Assembly: GCA_024114885.1 (NCBI GenBank)
Contig: CP099418.1
Span: 1,550,001-1,614,000 of the forward strand
Length of the DNA stretch: 64,000 bases
Reading direction: 5' to 3'
From: Septoria linicola
Lineage: Eukaryota; Ascomycota; Dothideomycetes; Mycosphaerellales; Mycosphaerellaceae
Below, piece after piece: positions 55,511 to 64,000 of this stretch. Numbering within the stretch: the first letter of the stretch is position 1; each line of letters begins with the position of its first letter. Under the pieces are notes generated by a model that did no database searches, was not told the origin of the DNA, and saw only the letters and a program-made list of their open reading frames with translations. Both the position numbers and the translations under genes were made by a program.

Positions 55511-55515
55511 GATTT
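55511..55515. repeat. Target-site duplication GATTT (left)
   Basis: Five bases directly before the left LTR, repeated exactly after the right LTR at 61,814-61,818. Confidence 0.85.
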
Positions 55516-55792
55516 TATTAAAAGTAGAGAGCGTATTATATACTATATAATATTAAGGAGGGTATAGCGTAGTAAAGAAGAATAAGGGATTAATCTTGAA
55601 CTAACTTATATATATAGTATAGTAGTAATATACTAGAAACTAAATATAAAGTTAATTAAGTTAGTTATCTAAGAAGAGAAGAAAGAGAAGTAAGATATAC
55701 CTTTTACTAAGCCTTAGGTAGATACCTAAGGTATCTAGAACTATACTTAGATATCTATATCTAGACTAACTATCTAGGATATATTCTTAATA
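55516..55792 (-). repeat. Left LTR of Copia copy 1 (3' LTR)
   Basis: 277 bp, ends TATTAA...TTAATA, the RIP-altered form of TGTTAA...TTAACA seen at the 63,170 copy. Nearly identical to 61,537-61,813 along its length. Confidence 0.92.
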
Positions 55793-56879
55793 CTCCTACT
55801 TATACTATATAGTTAGATCTTTTAATAGATTATCTATAGTACTTAAATACTAGTCCTAATCTTAATTAGTTATTAAGTACTTACTTTTTAGACTAATAAC
55901 TAGATAGTACTAACTATTAATCTAATAAACTTTCTATACTACTATCTCCTATAAAAAGATAAAAAGAAATACCTTCTATAAGATCTTCCTCTTCTCTTAT
56001 ATAGGAGTAGATTATTTAGGACATAGACTATCTAGTAAGTTACCTCTATCCTTTCTTATAGCTAATTCTAATAGCTCTCTAGATTCCTTATAGCCTAGTC
56101 TCTTACTTAGTTATATTCTATATAGCTTCTTAGTTCCCTAATAGCCTTTAGAGTATACTATTCTTAGTTATAGAGATCTTATATTAAGCTAGGGAGTAGA
56201 GTAACTATATACTAGTAGTAGAGATAATAGCTACTATAGAGAAGGTCTTTAATATTAACTAGTACTTAGCCTTAGGAGGTGTCTAGTTTAGCTAGGTACT
56301 ATATAGTAATATTATAGTTAGTAATAGGTCTAATATTAGTAAGAGAATTTAGGACTTTATAAAGTCTAACTAAGGAGGAGTTAAGTAACTAAAATCTTTC
56401 TTTTAGACTCCTCTTAGTCTAACTCTAAGGCTTAGAGTTATCTTTTATATATCTCTTATATAAGGTAGAGCTACTTTATAAACTCCTAAAACTATAGTCT
56501 ATTCTTTAGCTTAGTAAGACTATCTACTACTATCTCTTTTATATTTATATATTCTATAGAGATAAGTCTGTTCTACTAGAGCTTTCTTATAGCATTATAT
56601 AAGATATTAATATATTTAGACTTATTATAAATATATAAGTCCTTAACTAGAGTAAGAGTAGCTTAGTTATTACCTTTTAGCTAAATTAGCCTAATTCTAG
56701 TAATAGTTTCCTAGTTACTAAGGATCCTTAGTTAGTAAGAATATTCTCCTACTAACTCTAGGTATCTAAGCTCTCTTAAAAGAGTACTAAGGAACTATAA
56801 CTATTTTATATATACTCTTATAGCTATATATTTAGCTTCTATTATAGATATAGCTATAGATTTCTACTTCTTACTTATC

Positions 56880-56980
56880 TAGGAGATTAGTATACTATAA
56901 AGGAAGAAAATATATCTAAGGATTAAGACTCTATTAGTCTTGTCTATTATATAGTTAGAGTCTATATATCTAGTAAGACA
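56880..56980 (-). pseudogene. RNase H remnant of Copia copy 1
   Basis: Minus-strand frame RYIDSNYIIDKTNR followed by a short hydrophobic stretch, matching the Copia RNase H block (an aspartate-containing DxDxAGD-like segment) with G-to-A changes. Confidence 0.6.
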
Positions 56981-57359
56981 GCTTTAACTATTCCTTAAGT
57001 ATCTTAGACTAAGGTCTAGGTTTAACCTTAGGTATTTAGTTAGCTTTTTTAGAGCTTTTATATATCCTACTATTAGATTACTAATATAGGAGCTTAATCT
57101 TCTAAGAGTAAATAAGATATCTAGTCTTATAATAGTTATAAGCTATATCTATATTCTAATAATAGATTAGTACTCTTATTTATTATACCTTTTATTATTT
57201 AGTCTAGTAGGCTTTAGACTTTTATAGCTATCTATTAGTAAAAGAGTTAGTAATATAGTTTCTTAGCCTATTCCTATCTTAGCTAGGTTCTCTTAGATAT
57301 AGTACTTCTAGTTAAGTTTTAGCTAGCCTTACTATCTATTTCTTATTAGTCTTATTCTA

Positions 57360-57560
57360 AGAATCTTGTCTAGCTCTCTAAGATCTTTAATCTTAAAGAC
57401 CTTACTAAGTTAGTCTTTAAACTAGAGGACATCTTCTAGTCTCTCTATAGTAATAGGTATATTATTAATATAGATTAGGATTATTAGGTCTTTCCTTTTT
57501 TTATAGATTAGAAGATATAGGTCTACTTCTAATTATCTAAATCCTATTCCTTTTAGCTTT
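57360..57560 (-). pseudogene. Reverse transcriptase remnant of Copia copy 1
   Basis: Minus-strand frame LIILIYINNIPITIERLEDV then SKVFKIKDLRELDKIL corresponds to the YxDD-to-GLG-like region of Copia reverse transcriptase. Two Asp codons of the active site are changed to Asn, and stop codons interrupt the frame. Confidence 0.75.
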
Positions 57561-60500
57561 AATATATATAGCTAATTCTAGTCTCTTATAGCTTACTTTA
57601 GCCTATAGAGACTCCTTAGAACTTATAAGACTATACTAGTTAGTAGGTTAATACCTAGTAGTAGGATTATATAGATATCCTTATATAAGATATTCTCTAT
57701 AAATATATTATTTATATCTACTTAGTATAGAACTAGGTCCTTCTTATAGACTATAGCTATAAATCCTCTTAGAGTATCCTACCTAACTATAGAGGTAAAA
57801 GTTTCTATATAGTCTACTCTATACTTTTAGGAGAACTCTCTTATAACTAGTCTTACTTTAAACTTTTTAATAGTACTACTAAGTTTTCTTTTAATATTAA
57901 AGACCTATCTTAAGGTAACTAAGTTAGCCTCTTTTAGTAGGACTACTATAGTTTAGGTATTATTACTTATAAGTATATCTAGCTCCTTCTAAATAGCTTC
58001 TTACTAGAGATAACCCTATTTAGGATTACTTACTACTTCCTTATAGTTCTTTAGGATTAGAACCTCCTATTTATATATTCCTACTTCTTTAGTAGTAGAG
58101 AATATAATCTCTTTAACTTCCTTTAAGAATTCTAAGTCCTATAGGATATCTAGGTTAATAGAGCTTATAGCTAAGAAGAAAGCCTAATACTCTAGGAGTA
58201 TTTCCTTATTTAGCTAACTATTCTAATCTAACTTAAGCCTAATTAGCTTTAGCTTCTAGTTAAATCTATTAAGTTCTTAGGATACTTTCCTTTTTTTAAG
58301 AGTTTACTTTAGAACTATCTACTCTTAATCTATCTCTATAGTTTCTTAGATAGAATTCTTAGATTCTTTTTTAACTTTCTTTTATTCTAGGAATTTTCTA
58401 TACTCTCCTATATCTTCTAGTAGAGGTAGAAGTTATATAAAGAGAGACTTTCTTTCCTAAACCTATACTAATAGCTAAGGAGGAGGAGGCTTCTACTAGC
58501 TTAGGCTAGGAGTACCTAAGGTACCTCTACTAGCTTATAGAGTAGGCTAGCTAATAGCTCTTAGTCTTCTAATAGGTCTTCTTTCTAGAGCTAAACTAGA
58601 GAGATTCTTAATCTTAATATTTAAGTCTAATTCTCTACCTAGTTTATCTTTAAAGAAGATTATATTAGTATACTACTTAATAGCCTTTATATCTAGCTTC
58701 TAGAACTTCTATACCTTTACTATATTATTATAGTATCTAATAAATATAGTATCCTTTCCTCTATTTATTAGTTTATTACTTCTTACCTACTAAGGCTATA
58801 CTCTTATATCTATATATACTATAGCTCTATATCCCTATACCTTAAGGTAGGAGACTATTAGTTTAATCTTATTAAAAGCTTTATTAGGTAAGAGCTTAAA
58901 TCTCTTAATATTAGGTCTATTTAGGAGCTTATTCCTTATATATACTTAAACTTTAAGAGCTTCTAGCTAAAACTTAATAGGTATCTTACTCTCTTTAAGT
59001 ATTACTCTAATAGAGGCCTCTAATATTTAGATAGACCTTTTAACTACTCTATTCTAGAGTAAATTATAGGCCTTAGTTAGCTTAAGAGTAATTCTAAAGT
59101 CCTTCTCCTACTATTTAATTAAAATAGTAATTTCTTTAGTATTATTAGCTCTTATAGACTTAAGGAGTACTACTAACTACCTTTCTACCTTAATCCTCTA
59201 GTTCTAAAGAGTAGTTAGTATATCTAATCTAGCTTTAAGTAGAAATACCTATTTCTTTCTTAAGAAGTTATTAATAATTTTAAGCTACTATATAAAACCT
59301 TTTACTAATAATAGTAATAGTCTATAGATATCTACTAATATAAGAGCTAACCTTTTAGGTCTTCTCTTAATAGACTTATCTAGGTATTTCTTTATTTTAC
59401 CTATTATATAGATTCTATACTTATACTCTTCCTAGTTAGGAATTAGAATTCTTTTCTTTAGGTTAGTAACTTTATAAAGGTTTAAGAGTAACCCTCTTCT
59501 AAAGTATATAAATCTTCTATACTATAACTTCTACTATTTTAGATCCTTCTCTAATAGAGTAGTATAGGTATTATTAACCTCTATAGGATTATATAGTAAG
59601 TAATATAACTTTTCTTATAAGAGAGGTAATATCTTACTAATAAATAGAATACTTCTAACTAGCTTAGTCTTTACGACTATTTAGCTATCTAGAGAGGTAA
59701 GAGTAAAATTAGGCTTTTAGACTCTAAATTACTTACTAAACTAATTCTATAATATAAGATTTACTTTAAGATTAGGAATAAATAGTACTCTATTAAGTAG
59801 AACTTCTCCTTCTAAGATTCCTTTTATCTATACTAGTCTAGAGTAGGTTATATAGAGGTATCCTCCTTCTACCTTAATCTATACTTTCTTCCTTAGTAGC
59901 TTTACTAATCTAAAGAAGGATAGTTAGTTAGTTATATAGGATAAGGTATAGGAATCTAAGAGCTATTCTTAAGGTAATAACTTGCTTTTAGCTTTAATTA
60001 TAGAATAGGCTAACTTATCTTAATTATTATCTTCTAATAGAGAATTATTATTACTTCTAGAACTAGAGTAAGTTCTAGAATTAGAACTAGAACTAGACTC
60101 CTAGGCTAAAAATTCTTTCTTTAAAAGCTTTCTAGACTTTTCTATCTTCTAAAACTATTTACCTATTTTCTAGATAGCCTTCTTTAGCTTATTATATAAT
60201 AATAATTTATAGATAGCTTTCTTAATATACCTAGTATTCTTTAGTAAAGAAGATCTTCTAACTCTCTCTCTAAGGAATAATCCTTAAAAGTCCTTCTAGT
60301 TCTTAGTACTATTTCTTTACTAGAATAGTTTCTTAGTAGTAGAGAGGTTAGGATAATCTTTTAACTAGTACTTCCCTTTCTTATAGAGCTAGTATATTAG
60401 TAGAGACTTTCCTTAGTAGGGCTACCTAGGATAGAATATAGCTATATCTATATCTATCTTATCTAAGTTATCTCTTATTTCTTAGGACTTAAGTAGAAGG

Positions 60501-61518
60501 AGAACAGTATCTATATCTAAGGATAGTTAGGTTATAATAGTATCCTTAGCTACTTAGTATAATATAGGTAGAGACTATAGGAGATATTTTAGCCTTTTCT
60601 CTTAGCTCTAGTAGTAAGTTTCCTAAGGATTAATCTTAGTAATCCTCTTACCTAGGACTCTAAGGTATCTTTATACTTCCCTAATTGTCTTATTAGGTAA
60701 TATCCTATATATAATAAACTACTTAGTTAGACCTATAGTATAGGACTTTAGGACTCTATTATACTTGTTCTAGAGAATTACCTATATCTTAGCTACTAAT
60801 ATAGTAATATACTATGTCTCTAGCTCTATCTTATTATCTTTACTAATACTATATCTAATACTAAACCTATATACTATATTGTCTTTTAAGAAGTATTAAT
60901 TCTAAGTAATATATATCTAGAGACTAGTGTCCTACTAAACTATATATAGGTTCTCTCTAATAATTAGTTAGCTAATTACCTAGAACTAGTCCTTTCCTTC
61001 TAGCTTATCTATCTATAGCTTAAACTATTTCTTCTAGTTAGTTCTATCTAGGATTAGAATCCTTTAGCTCTTCTTGTCCTCTTAGTCTATTATAGAAATA
61101 GGTAAATAGAATAAATAATTAGTAGAATACTTTAGACTAGCTAAGGATACTAGAGAAGAGTAATTTCTTATAGTAGAGAGACTAGCTCTAAGGGATAAGG
61201 ATTCCTCGTATTTAGGAAATTACTAAGACTTAGATCTTTCTCTCTTAGTAGAGTTTCTACTACTAGATAGTAGGAAGGCTAGGTAGCCTCTTCTAACTCT
61301 AGTAATACTAGGTATAATAGTAGAGAACTAGGCAGGTATTAATAAAGTAGAAATATACTACTGTCTTATAGAGATCTTTACTAACTTATATACTACTAGG
61401 TACAAACTAGCTTCGTTAGTAATATAGTTAGGGAAACTTCTAGGCCCTAAATGTTTTCTATAAACTATAAGGGATATAAGTAACCTATACTAATATAGGT
61501 TACTCCTATTTAGTATAT

Positions 61519-61536
61519 AAACCTAGGCTTATAACC
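61519..61536 (-). other. Primer-binding site of Copia copy 1
   Basis: Read on the minus strand, GGTTATAAGCCTAGG follows the LTR directly. It resembles the Copia-type site that pairs with the anticodon-arm region of initiator tRNA-Met, with changes expected from RIP. It fixes the element's direction. Confidence 0.65.
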
Positions 61537-61813
61537 TATTAAAAGTAGAGGGCGTATTATATACTATATAATATTAAGGAGGGTATAGCGTAGTAAAGAA
61601 GAATAAGAGATTAATCTTAAACTAACTTATATATATAGTATAGTAGTAATATACTAGGAACTAAATACAAAGTTAATTAAGTTAGTTATCTAAGAAGAGA
61701 AGAAAGAGAAGTAAGATATACCTCTTACTAAGCCTTAGGTAGATACCTAAGGTATCTAGAACTATACTTAGATATCTATATCTAGACTAACTATCTAGGA
61801 TATATTCTTAATA
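61537..61813 (-). repeat. Right LTR of Copia copy 1 (5' LTR)
   Basis: 277 bp, same termini as the left LTR, followed by GATTT at 61,814-61,818. Confidence 0.92.
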
Positions 61814-61818
61814 GATTT
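61814..61818. repeat. Target-site duplication GATTT (right)
   Basis: Exact match to 55,511-55,515. Confidence 0.85.
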
Positions 61819-63169
61819 CGAACTTATATTATCTTAGTAGCTCTAACTAGTAGGCCTACCTTCGAGTTAGTACTTTAGTCGTAGTAAAGTAGGTTAGATT
61901 CTTATAATTAGAAAGAATCGTAAGTCCTAGTACTCCTTCTATATAGATCCTCTAGTATTATAAGGCTATAATAATTATAAGTAGTTCCTTATCGTATATA
62001 TTATAGTTTTATTCTATAAGAGTTATTTTCTATAAGTAATAGGCTACTAGGTACTATTTCCTATCGTACTCCTATATATAGTACGCTCCTATAGCTATAT
62101 CCGATACGTCTATCTCGATTTACTCTAGTTTCTTAGAGTTAAAGAGTCGTAATACTAGTACTTTATAGTAAAGCTTCTTTAGTTTCTTAAAGGCCTTTTA
62201 ATAGTTTTCTTCCTATCGCTACTATATCTCCTTCTTTATAAGGTCGGATAGGTTAGTACTAATCTTAAAATAGCCTTCGATAAACTTCCTATTATAGTTA
62301 GTAAGTTCTAGAAATACTTATACGTCTTTAATATATTTAGGCTCTAGCTATATCTTAATTAATTCGATCTTTACTAGGTCGATCTTAATTCCTTCGAGGT
62401 TAATTACGAATCTAAGAAATTTAACTTCCTTCTAATAGAATTCGTATTTCTCTAGTATAGTTTAGAATCTAATATTAATAAGTCTTTAGAAAACATCTTA
62501 GACTTTCTTAGTATATTCCTTCTAAGATCCTTTAGTATAGACGAGGATATCGTCTATATATACGATAACGTATACGTCGAGTAGATCTCGTAGAATATCG
62601 TTAACTATCTCTTAGTAGGAGGCTAGAGTATTAGTTAGTCCTATAGGTATAACTAGGAATTTGTAAAGTCTATAACGTATCCTAAACGCTATTTTCTATT
62701 CTTCGCCTTCTACTATATAGATAGTATAGAACGCGTCTCGTAGATCGATCTTAGTATACTAGTATAATCTAGTAAGTCTATTCTAAAGTTCTTCGATATT
62801 TAGTAGTAGATATTAGTTCTTAATTATAATCTTATTTAATCTACGATAGTCGATAACTATATATAGTTTCCTATTAGGCTTTAGAATAGAGAAGATAGGC
62901 GCTCTAGCGCTCGACCTAGATTTACGTATCTAGCTCTTAGCTAGTATCGTACGTAGCTATTTATCTTCCTCTTAGAGCTCTTTTTTAGATTTCTTAAATA
63001 TTAGCTTAAATAAGAGCTCCTTTCCTAGTATTAGGTTGATTTTATAGTCCTATCCTTAGTATTTAGATAAAGTAGTTAGATCTTCTACCTCTTTAAAGAG
63101 TTTTACTTATTTTTAATACTTCTTAGAGATAATAGGTTCTAACGCTATATCCTTTATTAGTACGTTAGT
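61819..63169 (-). mobile_element. Ty3/Gypsy element, pol part (RNase H and reverse transcriptase)
   Basis: Minus strand encodes a degraded Gypsy pol. The reverse transcriptase active site reads VYIDDILVYTK at about 62,535-62,580, followed towards lower coordinates by NLEGIKIDLVKIELIK and FLELTNYNRKFIEGY, the usual thumb/connection region. An RNase H start (IEIDVSDIAI) lies near 62,110-62,150. The YIDD active site is intact while surrounding codons carry stops. The element continues in the segment left of the Copia insertion, and its upstream part is cut by the second Copia copy. Confidence 0.85.
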
Positions 63170-63447
63170 TGTTAAAAGTAGAGGGCGTTTATAGATACTA
63201 CACAATATTAAGGAGGGTATAGCGTAGTAAAGAAGAATAAGGGATCAATCTTAAACTGACTTATATACATAGTATAGTAGTAATATGCTAGGAACTAAAT
63301 ACAAAGTTAATTTTGTTAGTTATCTAAGAAGAGAAGAAAGAGAAGCAAGATATACCTCTTACTAAGCCTTAGGTGGATGCCTTAGGTATCTAGAACTATA
63401 CTTAGAAGTCTATATCTAGACTAACTATCTAGGATACATTCTTAACA
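63170..63447 (-). repeat. LTR of Copia copy 2
   Basis: 278 bp beginning TGTTAAAAG and ending TTCTTAACA, so the TG..CA termini are unmutated. Closely matches the LTRs of copy 1 but keeps many CpA/TpG sites (for example at 63,258-63,300). Confidence 0.9.
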
Positions 63448-64000
63448 CTCCTACTTATACTATATAGTCAGATCTTTTAATAGATCATCTATAGTACTCA
63501 AATACTAGTCCTAATCTTAATTAGTTATTAAGTACTTGCTTTTTAGACTAATAACTAGATAGCACTAACTGTTAATCTAATAAACTTTCTATACTACTAT
63601 CTCCTATAAAAAGGCAAAAGAAATGCCTTCTACAAGATCTTCCTTCTCTCTTATATAGGAGTGGATTGTTTAGGACATAGACTATCTAGTAAGTTGCCCT
63701 TATCCTTTCTTATAGCTAATTCTAATAGCTCCCTAGATTCCTTATAGCCTAGTCCCCTACTTGGTTATATTCTATATAGCTTCTTAGTTCCCTAATAGTC
63801 TTTAGAGTATACTATTCTTAGCTATAGAGATCTTATATTAAGCTAGGGAGTAGAGTAACTATATACTAGTAGAGGAGATAATAGCTACTATAGAGGAGGT
63901 CTTTAACATTAACTAGTACTTGGCCTTAGAGGGTGTCTAGTTTAGCTAGGTGCTATATAGTAATATTGTAGTTAGTAATAGGTCTAATATTAGTAAGAGC
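63170..64000 (-). mobile_element. Copia copy 2, partial (runs off the window)
   Basis: Internal sequence 63,448-64,000 aligns base for base with 55,793-56,345 of copy 1. It is inserted in the same orientation in the same Gypsy element. Differences are mainly CA/TG here against TA in copy 1, so this copy is less mutated. No CpG was seen in the internal part. Confidence 0.88.

Larger units (their letters stand above)
53120..55515 (-). mobile_element. Ty3/Gypsy element, 3' part (integrase end)
   Basis: Left part of a Gypsy element on the minus strand, separated from its right part (61,819-63,169) by the Copia insertion. At about 54,750-54,900 the minus strand reads FIIDRDKLF and GILRIKYKL with stops, the degraded integrase core (the second catalytic Asp lies in the IIDRD segment). 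The 3' LTR should lie near 53.1-53.6 kb but cannot be bounded without its partner. CpG is common here although CpA/TpG is absent. Confidence 0.7.
55516..61813 (-). mobile_element. Complete Ty1/Copia retrotransposon, RIP-inactivated
   Basis: 6,298 bp bounded by 277-bp LTRs and a 5-bp duplication. Orientation is minus. The primer-binding site lies next to the right LTR and the polypurine tract (AAGTAGGAG, read on the minus strand) next to the left LTR. Degraded pol is visible on the minus strand: reverse transcriptase at about 57,360-57,560 (LIILIYINNIPI then KVFKIKDL) and RNase H at about 56,880-56,980 (RYIDSNYIIDKTNR). The catalytic YxDD of reverse transcriptase reads YINN, explained by G to A at both Asp codons. 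Frames are full of stops. Unlike the host Gypsy, CpG is nearly absent. Confidence 0.9.
53120..64000. mobile_element. RIP-mutated retrotransposon block (nested)
   Basis: AT-rich DNA with almost no CpA or TpG. For example, 53,120-53,574 contains neither dinucleotide on the given strand. This is the footprint of repeat-induced point mutation (C to T in CpA), known from Pezizomycotina. It contains a Gypsy element interrupted by one complete Copia element, and a second Copia copy at its right end. No intact protein-coding gene remains. Confidence 0.93.

Noticed and set aside
55793..61536. CRISPR-like or tandem repeat array, suggested by repetitive TAGTA/CTATA words
   Set aside because: The words arise from the reduced dinucleotide alphabet after RIP; there is no regular repeat-spacer period.

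Overview
The window looks like nuclear DNA of a filamentous ascomycete. The genes are compact and alternate between strands. They carry short GT-AG introns of about 48-90 nt with CTRAY-type branch points. Several protein sets are typically fungal: Mtr-like amino-acid permease, Msc7-like aldehyde dehydrogenase, secreted GH3 beta-glucosidase and aspartic protease. The right end is an AT-rich retrotransposon block with the signature of repeat-induced point mutation (RIP). Dothideomycetes is my best guess for class, as an inference from gene content and style. No rRNA, tRNA or CRISPR array was recognised.

Layout. 0.3-5.6 kb: GH3 beta-glucosidase (-) and a short-chain dehydrogenase (+). 5.6-10.5 kb: a 67-aa protein, a very small metallothionein, a membrane-anchored aldehyde dehydrogenase and a thioredoxin with a CSNC active site (all -). 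10.9-15.0 kb: TPR protein, NTF2-like protein and haloacid-dehalogenase-like protein (+). 15.1-23.8 kb: gluconokinase, then mitochondrial genes: P5C dehydrogenase, branched-chain keto-acid dehydrogenase E2, TIM44 and, divergently, ribosomal protein uS11m. 24.6-35.1 kb: an unknown 157-aa protein, an amino-acid permease, a secreted aspartic protease, the large primase subunit, an unknown protein and a six-cysteine small secreted protein. 35.9-48.5 kb: a cytochrome-b561-like membrane protein with a long disordered polyglutamine tail, two serine-rich ORFs that may be one gene, mitochondrial ATP synthase delta, the retromer nexin VPS5 and a TPR-SET protein. 49.7-52.8 kb: two small cysteine-motif proteins in otherwise empty DNA.

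From about 53.1 kb to the end the sequence changes abruptly to AT-rich DNA almost without CpA/TpG. It holds a Ty3/Gypsy element (-) interrupted by a complete Ty1/Copia element (-; 277-bp LTRs, 5-bp duplication GATTT). A second, less mutated copy of the same Copia family enters at 63,170 and runs off the window.

The genes are mostly housekeeping (mitochondrial import, translation and ATP synthesis, amino-acid and sugar-acid catabolism, replication, endosomal sorting) mixed with secreted enzymes. They do not form one pathway or a biosynthetic cluster. I see no convincing new multi-gene system. The items most worth a second look are the nested RIP-mutated elements with different CpG content, three GC-AG introns, the tiny metallothionein, the atypical thioredoxin, and several short unrecognised proteins.
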